Assembly: GCA_014904845.1 (NCBI GenBank)
Contig: MU119319.1
Span: forward strand, 1 to 64,000
Reading direction: 5' to 3'
DNA: 64,000 nucleotides
DNA from: Acephala macrosclerotiorum
Taxonomy: Eukaryota > Ascomycota > Leotiomycetes > Helotiales > Mollisiaceae
Each line of letters opens with the position of its first letter. Position 1 is the stretch's first letter. Made by a program: the position numbers and the translations under genes. Positions 9,871 to 22,769 of the stretch are shown piece by piece. The notes beneath the pieces were generated by a model. The model made no database searches. It worked only from the letters and a program-made list of their open reading frames with translations, and was not told the origin of the DNA.

Positions 9871-10308
9871 AGAAATTTCGATCAAGGAGATAATACTCCC
9901 CGCTCTCCGCACAACCTCAGCCTCCACGCCGCTTCGGAAAAGACCTCGTCCCCTCCCGCTTCCACTGCTCAAATCATCCGGCAACGCATCTTACTCCTAG
10001 ATCTGGAGATGGAAGATTTCAAAGAGCGAGTCCAAGCCCAGGAGCGAGATCTCAAAGCTCGTGGTCTCTTCGCCCCGCCGACAATATACAACGACTGTGG
10101 TGCTATCAAGGGCTCTGATTTCATGTCTTCAAATTGTCACAAGTCCTTAGTCTAATGGGCTGCAGAATCGAAAAGTGAGTCGAGATCACATAGGAAAGAA
10201 GTAGAAGGATTTAGAAACCAAGAGGAGCAGTTAGTCGAGCCCGGAATCCATAAGGATGGGTTCGTTTTGGGCTTCAGCATTGGTAAAGCCACGCCATCGA
10301 AACTTTGA
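9871..10308 (+). pseudogene. Decayed coiled-coil ORF remnant
   Basis: The plus frame is open for 94 codons without a start codon. It includes QIIRQRILLLDLEMEDFK and RVQAQERDLKARGLFAPP, a helix-forming stretch, up to TAA at 10153-10155. The same frame then continues for 50 codons (WAAESKSESRSHRKEVEGF, NQEEQLVEPGIHKDGF) to TGA at 10306-10308. The charged, helix-prone composition persists on both sides of the stop, which argues for one original ORF. The protein family is not recognised. TAA from CAA would again be a CpA-to-TpA change. Confidence 0.3.
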
Positions 10309-11381
10309 ATCAAGAACAAACAATGAACCCCCTCTCAATGTCCAACCCGACCGGGGTAATTAAGCGAGCAAATTCAGGGGCCGCCCCACATTTCTCATTC
10401 CCACCAAGCTCCAAACACTTCAAAAGATTAAAATCTTCCCTCCGCATACATTCTTCCATTCTCTCTTTTCGTCAAATTCGAGTCAAGAGAATCAAATACT
10501 TCCATATAAAATCCTGGCAAAATAGCAGTCCACAATATAAATGCTCTTATCATCTCTTCAAGAAACCCCGCTTTAAATTCCCTTAGGACCTAACCCGTGA
10601 CATTTTTCTACGAGACGCCGTCGGGCGTAAGATAGGAAATTTGGGCCTAAACTGTAGCCCAAGGTGCGCAAAGCTCAAATTTAATCGAAGCCTGATTTGA
10701 AATCAGAAGGGGAAAATTCCAGGTCCAAGTCCAAAGAACAGCCTCCTATTAACAGCCAACAGCCAATGGCCAACAACCTAACATCTCCATGCCTTATCTC
10801 TTCCCCTCACCACCCTTCAACCGCCTTTTCCCGCCATACCGGATTATCTTCGGTCTACAACTCCATCCGCATAAATTTAAATACGAAGAAATTCTACCCT
10901 CTTTCCGAGCAAACGACCGCGCCGGTAACGCTAAGCATGTTTTGTTTCTCTTTTTAGTATCTTTGAGTATCGTAAATTTCTTTTGTGTGTTGTCTTGAGG
11001 CTAGCCTAGCGAAAGCTCGCCACGATGGTCTGCCGGCGGCGTTAAGATGATGGGAGGGCTTCATTGTTCTAGGTGTTTTGGGTGATTTTAGAGGCTTCGA
11101 TGTTGTGTCCTGATGCAGGACAATGTGTGACATGATTCAAGGGAAGCGATTTTTCAACATCTGCACGTCAAATCTGGCATGATGCTCTGAGTAGGAGGTG
11201 TCTCCAAAGACAAGGTAATATTCATGTATTCTCTTCCTCTCGATATCTGTCTTCCGACCAAATGGTTAGTCCCACCCAACTCCATCCTAATCATTTCGAA
11301 TCATGTACTTCGTGCTACGATCTGCGCTTCGTTCTTCCTTCGCCTACAGCGCTGTGCTGAGCCACCGTCATGCTTAACCCT
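10309..11381. other. Intergenic, end of the decayed block
   Basis: Short ORFs at 10305-10586, 10697-10998 and 11224-11445 lack domains, and the last runs antisense into the 3' end of the debranching enzyme gene. Nothing else could be supported. The 3' UTR of the debranching enzyme should lie just below 11382. Confidence 0.4.
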
Positions 11382-14300
11382 TCACGTCTTCAAGTTATTC
11401 AAACTCTCCGAAAGCTGCGAAACATCATACTGCGCCGCATCATGATACAAATCAATCAAGCACCCAGCACTCCAAGCTTGCGTCGGAGACTATATCCCTA
11501 AGTTAGCATCTCTCCTCAAAATCCAATCACCTCAAAAGAGAAAGAAGCACTCACCGAATCCCCACAAAGCTCCCCGTTCTTATTCGTCAACTCCGTCAGC
11601 CCTGCCCAAGGACTACTCTGAATGGCCTCCTTACACCCCGCCAATCTCCTCGTAATCTGTTGAAACGCCTCCGTCCTCTCCTGAGGACCCTTCCTCCGCA
11701 TCAGATCGAACTTCAACAACGCTCTGAGGAAGAAGCCCGTTGGCCAAAGCCACTCTGGACCTTGGTGGTAATTTCTACCCTTCGAAGTGGCGAAATCTGT
11801 TGAGTCTTCTGAGTTATTGTAGTAAGGGCGATAGTTAAGATCTTTAGGATCGAGGGTTGCCATTCCTGTTGGGCCACGGAGGACTTTATCCGCCAATGTT
11901 AAAGCGTGGAGAGCGTGTTCGGGAACGAAGAGGTCGGGTGCAACGGTCATGGCGATGGGGAAGTTTGCGCGGAGTTGGTAATCTTCGTATTCTTTGCCGG
12001 ACTTGTAGAGATCCTTGTAGATACCTCTCCTGTTGACGATCTTCGAGTTGACGTCGTACTTGCTGTCGTCCTTGGAATTGATGGGAACATAATAACACAT
12101 TTCGAAACTATCTTTGATCTTGTTCGCCCAGTCGCCGAATGTGATGACTTTGACTTGTGGATCCGGAGTGCTGACGCCGGCATATTTGTACTTGCCTTCC
12201 TGGTGCAACTTTGACAACCAGACCAGAGTGCTGTACAGGAGACCAGTGATCTCAACTGCTGCTCCGTCACGTGGAGTACCGGGAACACCTTTGCTGCCGG
12301 CTCGTTCCGACTCGCCCATCTTGTCCATCCATGTGCCGCAGTTGTTCTGGTTTCCGCCAAAGATCAGACCCGTCTCCCAGTCAACCTTGATCTCTTGATC
12401 GAAGCCCTCAGACTTCATCTGCATGTCAAGTCCAGGGCCGGCATTGGCTTCGCGAAACTTCATGCCAGCGGCATGACGTTGAAGGGCTTCCTGGATGATG
12501 TCTTCGAGGGTTGACGACTTGGAGTATGCTCGTGGGTCATCGGATTCGAAGTATGTATCGTCATATGGTAGGAAACGACGAGGGATATTCTCTTTTAGAA
12601 GATCCAGACCATTAGGCACAATCTTGGTGTAATCCTGAATTGTCTGAAGCATGAACCAAATCGCATCACGTGCATTGTATCGTGGATTGTTGCCACTAGA
12701 AAGGAGATTGGGGACCATCCCATGCTTCAGAACACTCGAGAATGCGATGATGTGCTCTTTGCAATCCTCGTACCGACCAGTGCCAAGGAAAAGACCTCGC
12801 GCGGAGATAAAGACATCTCGACCCCAACATCGTGCCCATTCGACGGCAAAGTGGGGCAGACCAGCTGCTAACGAAGGGACGGGTTTCTTGGGATACAACG
12901 AAGCCGACTTGACGTACCCCTGCTGTTGTACGCTGACCATCGCAAGGCTCTTTAAAAACCATTGTCCCTTCTGCACATTCTCATTCATGAGTTCAATGCC
13001 GCGATCCCACGCGGCGTTGTACGCTGTTCGAATGACCAGGCCGAAATATCGAGGCAACAAGAAGCTTGGCAGTTTTCGAATAGCATCAAATCGTTCCTTG
13101 AGCCAAATAGCAGGTTTTTCCAACTGCTTAAAGCTCGACTTCTTCGCTATCCACTCCAAACGGCCAACGATATAGTCCAATGGCCACTGACCATTACGTA
13201 GGTGTTGGCATAAGGGATGAGCCAAGTCGTTGTCTCGGATGATGTTCTTCAGGACACTCCACCATCCCTGCAGACCAGCATAGACAAGCTTCCCGTGCCC
13301 CGGAATTTCGTACACGCCGTTCTTTCCATCGCTCGAGTCGAGCTCTTCCGCCTCACAACGGTACAGAACGTAGTTGAGGTCAACAAGATTGATGTTGGCA
13401 AGAGCAGCCTTCGCCCCTGATGTGACATACGAGTCTAATCCGGTAGTATGCTCTGCTTCTGGGATCCAGGTTTCGAACAAGGCAATGCTTCCGGGAGGGA
13501 ACTTGTCGCGAACCGAAATGACGGTCTCGTCCTTGTTCGACTCCATTCTGATGCCCGGAAGGTCGATAACCTTGCTCGGCAGACCCCTCAAAAACGTCTT
13601 ATCCTCCAGAGCCTCCTTCATGGCCTCCTCACTCGTGTCAACCTCAAGCATCCAGCTTCCAAGATGTCTTGCCTTCGTCCCCGTGAGATGCACGGGACTG
13701 AAACCACCATTGCCGTTGCCATACCCGGGGAATGCGGTATGCGCAATGAGGAAATATCCCTTTCGTGATTCAGGATGAACTCGATGCACAGTGATGTATT
13801 GATCCTCGTGATGGATGTGAGTTTCATCATATCCATCCTTGCCCATTAGAGTATGGATCTGATTCAGCAGCTTCTTGATCCCACCAATCCCACCTTCTCC
13901 GCCGCCAATTTCAACGCGTTTGTTGGAAGAAGGGGACGTGTACAGTCTGGTCTCTGACACAAGATCAACTAATTTAGGATAGATCTCGTCATATCCCATG
14001 ACACTACCTGTGGCACTAGCACACATGTTCACTAACGCTGCGTTGGGAAGAGTGTCGCGAGCATCTCGCTTCTGAGCTGGCACTTCATTGTCGTGAGTGC
14101 AATCCATGAACAAGGCATGTACTGGAGTCTTCTTGATTCTTCGAACAATCTCACGCTTGGACTGGCTGTTGGTTTGGTCATTGGGCACACCATTGGGAGC
14201 GGTTTTTGCATCCCCAGAGATTTCGTCCACTTCGAAACTGCCAATTGGGCGACCACCATGTCGGTGGACGAGTCGACTGAGCTCGCCAGTTCCCCATGCT

Positions 14301-16197
14301 TGCATCGCTTCTCGAATCAAGGAGCTGATACCAAGTCGTTTGACGAAGACATAGTCCATTTCTTCAGATCCGGTGAACAGCTCAGCAACCACAAACAAAT
14401 TGGGCCGGACTCGCCTTGCCTCGTCGAGAAGGAATTCAGCGACGTGAATTGGAGTCGAATGACAGTTGTCAATCCGGAAACCAGTGAAATACTTCGCCAT
14501 CAAACGAGTATATGCAGCCATATGGTCCCAGAGATATGGGCTGTCTTCTCGCTTACTTCCATATCGAAGCTTGACGCAATCGCCCCAGACAATGACCTCG
14601 CGGCGCAGATAAGCACGAGACTTGGGACCAGCATTGTCGACGAGGGCATTTGCAGCCCAGATCCAGCCATTGTTGGCCAATGCGAGATCTTCCTGATTAT
14701 GCTTCGCTGTGATGGAGTTCTTTGGAAGTCTTGTGAAGTATGATTCGATGAGAGGGTTTTTCTGGTCGATGGGTCCAAGCTTTGGTCCATGATCATCGAG
14801 TCGGACATATTTTGTCCTATTGAAAACCTGCTGAAGAATTTCCTTCACATCCGCATCGTATTCTTTGTACAAAGGTAGGTTGAGTTCGTCCAAAATACCT
14901 CTCAATCTGCTCTGAACAACAGTTCGATCTGCTGAGTGAGAGTCGTCACCTTCATATCGTCCGAAAATTGCTGTAACTAGTGCTGCTCCAGTTGCAGGAT
15001 CTACATATCTCTTGTAGCGTTCGCCCATCGTATCAGCACCGCGAAGTGCCTTCTTTTTCAAGAAGATTGCTTGCTGGGTAGGCGTTGCGTTCTTGATGCT
15101 TTCCAAGCCGCCGAAACCAGATCCTCCGAAACCTCCTTCAGGAAAAGAGATTTTGCCATTAGCCCATGATTCAACAATGGCATCGGCATCTCGCCTAACA
15201 TCAATCACATAAAATTGCCAGAGCCTCAGTTCAGCAACCACCTTCTCCTTCACGGCTTCCATGATCTTCAAAAGGTCGTCTGTCGACTTCAATGTAGTAG
15301 GAAGGCCATATGTTGCTAGTTTGCTGCTGAACTCGAGTAATTTTGTGTCCAGCTCCAAAGCCGATCTTAGCCAGGGGGCGGTTGAAACGTTATATCCCAC
15401 CTCGGGATGCTCTTGAAGCCATTTGCTGTTGTCTGCCGTATGGTTCCAGACGACATCAGTAAGCCCAAGTAGTCCATATTCTGTCTCCATACTTTCAACA
15501 AGCTTCTGGATATCAGCTTCCCCTTTCGGAAAGCATTCTGGGTCCCATCCAAGTTGGTCGTATATACTGTATGGCGAGTTGGATGACCCCCTATGTTGCA
15601 ACGGTGTAAAATGAATGGTATTGTATCCTCTATCGCTGATGCCCTGCAAGTGTTTCTCCCAGTCTTTTGGGTATTTTCCAACAAATTTCGAAATCAACGA
15701 GAATATCGACAATGCAGCCAAAGGCATCTGCCTCCCCTGTAGGGTGAGTCGCGGAGCAACATCGATGTAGAATAGTTCTGTCTTTGTAGGTTCTAGGGGC
15801 TTTTGAATAGTCTCGGTGAGGTCGGGAAGAGGTGTATAGGTAGTATAGAAGGCAAAGGCGCCGGCGCCATGAATAGGAACTGGAATCTTGATTGTTCGGT
15901 TGAAGTCTGGTTCGAGTCTGGGACATTTTAGTGAGCAGAAGTTGTAGCATGATTTGGGATATCTTACTTGAATTCTCGAAATTTGTCTCTTCTGAACTCT
16001 GCGCCCTCTTCTGGGATATTTACCCACAGACTGCCATGTCTGCAGATTGAAGAAGTGCCTTCAATCTCGAATCGCACAACGATGGGGGCGCTGGATTTGG
16101 GTGTGAGATAGATATAGCCACCGGGGACATCGGGGCTTCCATCATCCTTCAGTGGGAGCGAATAGACCTCGCTGGAATACATTGTCTTGGGAGCCAT
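11382..16197 (-). CDS. gdb1: Glycogen debranching enzyme (1566 aa)
   Basis: A bifunctional enzyme of glycogen breakdown: 4-alpha-glucanotransferase (GH13-like, N-terminal half) and amylo-alpha-1,6-glucosidase (GH133, C-terminal half), cytosolic. Exons are 16197-15968, 15917-11555 and 11489-11382, with introns of 50 and 65 bp, and all junctions keep frame (FREFK-LEPDF; CGDS-SPTQAWSAG). The GH13 elements are visible: LTDVVWNHTADNS, GFRIDNCHSTP (nucleophile Asp, about residue 557), VVAELFTGSEEMD (acid Glu, about 585) and MDCTHDNEVP (about 685). The glucosidase half has RCWGRDVFISARGLFLGTG (about 1110) and WLWPTGFFLRALLKF. The length is close to yeast Gdb1 (1536 aa). The gene is divergent from glycerol-3-phosphate dehydrogenase. 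Confidence 0.95.
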
Positions 16198-17267
16198 TTC
16201 GAATCAGCAGTGGAGGCACATCAGCTCTCGCCGGACGGGGGGATATACTCAGTGTAGGGCCAACGTGGGAGGGGATGAGACGAACGACGTGAAGGTGGGA
16301 GGAAGAAGAGGAGGAGGAAGGTATTATAACAATCTAGATCAACAGGTACAAATACGGCGAGGGATAGAATAGGACTAGAACAAATATTAGCAGTGAGCGG
16401 GAGGCGCCAGCAGCGAATGTGGGAAGGCTCGCGGTGGACGCTGTGTAGAGATACGTCATTCGAGGCAGGAACGCGATTGCCAGGACTTGCAGCTACTCCC
16501 GCCGCTGTGAAACGAAGAGACCAAGGACCTGGGATTGAACGGAGATTGCGACAAGCATTGGAAGTGTTTGCCCTGATTGCAAGATTGGGACATTGGACGA
16601 ATTGGTGGCAGGAGAGATGGGAGACGAGTCGCGCGCCATGAACTGTAAGTATATTTACTTCCCCATAAGCGTGTTTTCCACCCCGCAGGTTCCACCGAGC
16701 AGCCCACGCTGTGAATCATGCTGAATCGTCAGCATGCCCATTTTCTGCATCTTATCCCACGTGCACTGCATTGTTACACGGAAGGCCGACGTTGGTTGCT
16801 GAGTGAGCATGCTCAGTGGACCGTTCTCATGCAGGCCGTTGAAGCTCCCGTCATCGTGCTGCTGGCATCTTTCTGCCCCTCGTCGTCGAATCAACCAAAA
16901 TTTCCCTGACCCAACCGTGCCAACTTCACATGCAAGCAGCTCACCAAATCCTTCCGCTAAACCCCTTCTGTTGTTTTCTGCCATAATTTCCGGGCGGTCA
17001 GATCGCCTATCCTCGGGTCGGCCACTCTCAACGCAACAAAACCATCGCGAGGCGCAAACAAGAAGTTGAGCACAAGACCTGGGGAAGGTGTCCATGTCTC
17101 ACCTCGGCCGCTGACTTCATTTTCTGCCAGTCTTTTTTCTTGTTTTGCACATTGTGCGAGTCGAAGTTCACTCTCTTATGCTTACAATTTTTTCAGTCAG
17201 AGCAAGTCAGGCTGCAAGACAAATAGTTCAGACGTCCAACCATTTCAAGGTACCTCAACGAGCAAAG
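16198..17267. promoter_or_regulatory. Divergent promoter between gdb1 and gpd1
   Basis: About 1070 bp separate the two divergent start codons and hold both promoters. Three stress-response-element-like pentamers occur: AGGGG at 16270-16274, CCCCT at 16876-16880 and CCCCT at 16962-16966. Pentamers of this kind are expected by chance at this length, so they are suggestive only. The last 100 bp before gpd1 include a pyrimidine tract ending in CAG, compatible with a 5' UTR intron. Confidence 0.4.
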
Positions 17268-18657
17268 ATGGCGACCCTCGGTGCACCAACAAAGAGGCAC
17301 AAGGTGACGATCATCGGATCAGGAAATTGGTATGTTGCTCAACCCATACTGAGTGCTGTACTGACTCCAGTAGGGGCTCGACGATTGCGAAAATCATAGC
17401 AGAAAACACCAAAGAACACCCCGAGCTGTTCCATGAGGAGGTACAAATGTGGGTGTATGAAGAAGAAGTCACTTTGCCAAAAGACTCCAAACATTACGAC
17501 CCCTCCAAAGGCGACACACCTCAAAAGCTTACCTCCATAATCAACACGTACCACGAAAACGTCAAATACCTTCCCAACATCACCCTCCCACCAAACGTCG
17601 TCGCCAACCCCTCCGTCGTCGACGCCGCGAAAGACGCCTCAATCCTCATTTTCAATCTTCCCCACCAATTCATCGGCAGAATCTCCAAACAACTCATCGG
17701 CAACATCCTCCCCTACGCTCGCGGAATCTCCTGCATCAAGGGAGTTAATGTTACAGAGTCCCAAGTAGACCTATTCAGCGAATGGATCGGCGAAGGCCTA
17801 GGAATCTATTGCGGTGCTCTCTCCGGCGCCAACATTGCCAACGAAATCGCACAAGAGAAATGGTGCGAAACAACAATTGCATACGATCCCCCTCCCATTG
17901 ATTCCCGGGTCGCGACTCCAACCGGTCCCTCCCCTTCTTCCTCTCGAGTGAACCTCACAATCACACCCGCAGATGAGGAACACAGAGATGCATTAGGACG
18001 AGTATCCAAGACCAAATTGAAAGCTTTGCCATCAGAGTACCCACCTCTCGACCATGCCACCTTCAGAACCTTGTTCTACAGACCATACTTCCACGTCCGC
18101 ATGGTTTCCGACGTAGCAGGCGTCTCCCTCGGCGGCGCCCTCAAGAATATTGTCGCCCTCGCAGCTGGATTTGTCGACGGCCGGGGCTGGGGCGACAACG
18201 CCAAAGCAGCCGTAATGCGGGTCGGCCTTCTCGAGATGGTGAAATTCGGCAAAGAATTTTTCGGTCAAACAGTTCACACCGGAACATTCACAGAAGAGAG
18301 TTGTGGTGTGGCGGATTTGATTACGTCTTGTTCGGGAGGGAGAAATTTCAAGTGTGCGAAGTTGGCGGTCGAGAGAGGGGTTACGGTGGATGAGATTGAG
18401 GCGAAAGAGTTGAATGGGCAGAAGTTGCAGGGGACGAGTACGGCGAAGGAGGTTAATAGTTTTTTGAAGGCGAAGGGGTTGGAGGCTGAGTATCCTTTAT
18501 TCACCGCAGTGCTTGGTAAGCCGTCTCCCCTTCTCTTGTCTTATCCTCTTTCAAAATGAAAACGCGATTCAGGACTGACATCATACCAGACATCCTCGAA
18601 GGACGAAACACTGTAGACGATATCCCAGAGCTACTAGCACGAGTTGACGACGTATGA
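17268..18657 (+). CDS. gpd1: NAD-dependent glycerol-3-phosphate dehydrogenase (423 aa)
   Basis: Converts dihydroxyacetone phosphate and NADH to glycerol-3-phosphate, the route to glycerol and glycerolipids, usually cytosolic. Exons are 17268-17329, 17374-18515 and 18590-18657. Introns are 44 bp (GTATGT..TAG) and 74 bp (GTAAGC..CAG), and both junctions restore family sequence ([25 protein letters not shown]). The nucleotide-binding motif GSGNWG lies at residues 17-22, [11 protein letters not shown] follows, and [17 protein letters not shown] holds the catalytic Lys. A Ser/Pro/Thr-rich insert around residues 225-250 ([14 protein letters not shown]) is longer than in yeast Gpd1. The same frame is open upstream with ATGs at 17178 and 17145, so a longer N-terminus cannot be excluded. 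Confidence 0.93.
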
Positions 18658-18862
18658 TTTGACGATCTTGTTTTCTTCCCTGAACATGGAATTGATGCAT
18701 ATCTGGCACTGGCTTGGCTGAGAGGCAGCAGGGCCTTAGAATATAAATGCACGTAAGATGCATATTCTACTGATTGTACTGTTCCATATTTGGTGTGACA
18801 TTGTGCTGTTCCTTTGGTCCGATCTCGTCACGAGAATTAATCTTGAAGCTCTTTCACCTGTG

Positions 18863-19891
18863 TCACTTCTCCTTCGTCCGCTCCGCCCTCTTGAGTAGTC
18901 TCGCAGGGGTATACTCAAGATAAACACTCTTCAACCCCACCAACCCACCGATCCACGCCGCCAGTCCCAAGGCGATATGAGTAACCACCCATTCAAACCA
19001 AGATCCCAGCCCCCCCACACCCAGAATCTTGCCTACAATGGGGACATCGCTCGAGGCAAGAAGGACGGGCCAATTGTCCAACCCCCAGAATATGACGAAG
19101 AGCTGCCATGTTAGCCACCACTCCCTCGGCGGCCCATTCTTTGTCTCGTCCTCAATCACACTACTCAAGTTTCTGAAAAACACCTCTTTCTCACCATCTC
19201 TAGGCTCTGTCCATTCTTGGACAATCAAAGGAGGCCCGGAGGGAGAAGCACGACACCATTCATGGCGAGCATATTTTGGGACGGTTATGGGTCCTGAGGT
19301 TGAGTCGTATGTTTTGGTGATGAGGGAGGAGTTTGTTGGGGAGGAGAGGGTGATAAGTGCGGTTCCTTGCAGGATCTGGAGGAACTCGGTGTGTGTTTCG
19401 TGCCAGCTTGGGACATGTTAGCTATGATTGGAGGGGTGGATTGTATGATATCGCGGCAGCGAAAATTGAGAATGCATAATTAGATCTAAGAGCATGTAAC
19501 GGGGGTGAGGAAGGAGATGAGAATAGGGGGCGAGAATGAGAATGGCAGATGCGGGGTTATAAGACGGAGAGTGGTAAGTGTGTCGAACATTGTGAGCGGA
19601 GCTAGAAGCAGAACTTGTAAGGTGGAGGGCGAAACGAGGGGTTGAGAGATAGGGAATAGCGTGAAAACTGAAGCCGTGAAATTTTGAGATAAAGTGGGTG
19701 GGTAAGAATGGTAGCACAAGCTTGTGCTTGCGAGAAGAAGAGTGAACCTACTGAAGACCCGACGTCCATGTTGAACCAGATGGAAGTGTGATTGTGACCA
19801 CTGTGGATGAGGAGTATGGGTCGGGCAGCTCATAGATCACTGAGTTCGGCCGAGTAAAGGAGTTACGAGATGTTGTGTTTGTTCGTGGCAT
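18863..19891 (-). CDS. Cupin-fold protein with C-terminal membrane segments (227 aa)
   Basis: Two exons, 19891-19752 and 19406-18863. The 345-bp intron (GTAGGT..AAG) joins as TWTSGL-HWHETHTEFLQILQG, which rebuilds a cupin metal-binding motif (HWHxxHTE, G at the strand end). Further cupin sequence is ITVPKYARHEW, IVQEWTEPRDGEKEVFF and RNLSSVIEDE. Residues from about 150 on contain hydrophobic segments (WWLTWQLFVIFWGLDNWPV and WVVTHIALGLAAWIGGL), so the protein is probably membrane-bound. Cupins of this fungal type have no fixed reaction. The start at 19891 was chosen because it lies just before NSVIYELPDPYSS. An upstream in-frame ATG at 19981 exists. The gene is convergent with gpd1. Confidence 0.75.
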
Positions 19892-20916
19892 GGCGATGAG
19901 GTGACTGAAGCTGCTGGAGATAAGATGCTCGAGTGGTATGATGCTGTACTCCGAGAACTGTCTCACTCTTGACAAAGTCAATCCATCAAATTCATTGGAT
20001 AAGAGCTTAAATAACTCGCCCTTTTAGGGTATCAATAACAATTAAAAAATAGATAAGAGCTTCATCTCGCAAGTTGAAGTGGGGTTGTGAAAGCTGAATC
20101 TCAAGATAAGCATCGAAGTGAACAAGTACAAAGTGATTTTGAAGACATAGAGATGCATGAGTGAGATATGAGAAATTGTGGCACTTGCCTGATCTAGGTA
20201 GCTAATAAAGCTGAATAATGGATTTTAATTGCGGTGTAAAGGTGCAAACGTGGCCAGACGTGAAGTCAATGCCCTTGATTGTCCAGTAGGTAGAACCTTC
20301 TAAATGTAATCTGTCATGTTGGTCATTGGATGAGACATAGCACAGGTAGAAACAGTAAGAAGACTGCCTCCGAACTTCGAGTCGTTATAGGATGAAAGGT
20401 ACGAATGAGAACGACATGAAAAGTTGAAGGGAGTGTTGTGCCTTTGACGATAGTTGAGGGTTTGTCTTGAGGTTACGTAATTAAACGTGATATTTGGGGC
20501 ACGTTTTTGCGCCAAGGTTTTGCCAAGAAATGCCAAGATGTGTCGCTTTTGGCATTATCGCTCCCCGTAAAGCCCCTCCAGCTCCGCGTAGGGGGGGAAC
20601 GCCCCCACTCGCGCCGGCGGAGTCGGTGCGAATAAAAAATTATATATAAATTAAAAGATTTATATTATTTCAAGTCGTCAAAGGGCATGGCGTGATGTAC
20701 GAGGGACATCCCACTATCAATTTGAGGGGATTAACTTTCCACGTGATGCCTCTGTGACGTTCTCATTCGGTGGCACATCGGATAAAGTTCCACTAAAATA
20801 TTTATGAGTCGATTCTCCCCGCCATTGTCTAAGCATTCTTAGAACAATAGATTTTCTTCACATTCAAGTACGAAGACAACTGATCATTTGTTACGAGGAC
20901 CTCGATCTCTCACATA
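19892..20916. other. Intergenic region upstream of DAHP synthase
   Basis: About 1 kb between divergent starts. It contains a GC-rich patch (20560-20630) with a small inverted repeat, directly followed by an AT-rich stretch (20632-20672). TGAGTCG at 20805-20811 is one mismatch from a Gcn4/CpcA site. No coding sequence was found. Confidence 0.45.
20593..20606. repeat. Short GC hairpin
   Basis: GGGGG and CCCCC, separated by AACG, form a perfect 5-bp stem with a four-base loop. It lies within a GC-rich patch between the cupin and DAHP synthase promoters. It may be incidental. Confidence 0.3.
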
Positions 20917-22168
<1,252 letters not shown>

Positions 22169-22769
22169 ATGTTCCCCCGGCAAAGCTAGAACATTAGATA
22201 CGACTATTTCACTGGGAGTTCAGGGTCTATTTCACATAAGGTTACCAGAGGAGTTGGAGAACAAAGTTTTTAATGGGCATCGGCATCTGTGGATATTTCA
22301 ATTTTGATTGGTAATAAACAAAAAGAACTTTTCAAATACTCCTCGTGAGGGACATTCTCATAGACTAAAGTACAACTCGGGAGTCGGTTTGATTCGACAC
22401 TCGTCAACTTGTGGCTCAAGATTCAGGTGTCATTGTCCCCAACGCCTTCAGAACAATTATGATCTTACCGACACAATTCCAAACCCCCTTTTACGTTCAT
22501 ACTATCCTCGAAACTTTGCTATCATCCAAATTAACGTTCTCAAAAGGTGCATCATCACGTGAGACCACCACAATTTGGTGTATTCTCTTCACCAATCAGA
22601 GGCGGCCAAACGGTAAGCCGTCCAAGGTTAGCGAAAAAAGCTCGCCCGAATGGACCTCGAACGACTCTTTCCGATTGCCTCTCACTCCCTCAAACTCACA
22701 TCCCACCACTCAATTGAGTCGTTGCCTCCTCTGTGAAGTGATCTCCAGCTGAGGCATATCGCGCTCAAG
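22169..22769. other. Intergenic between aro3 and cyt1
   Basis: The 600 bp hold the aro3 3' UTR and the cyt1 promoter. Short ORFs present have no recognisable content. Confidence 0.4.

Noticed and set aside
16270..16966. STRE-like pentamers as proof of stress regulation
   Set aside because: Three 5-mers in 1.07 kb are close to the chance expectation. They are kept only as a weak hint.
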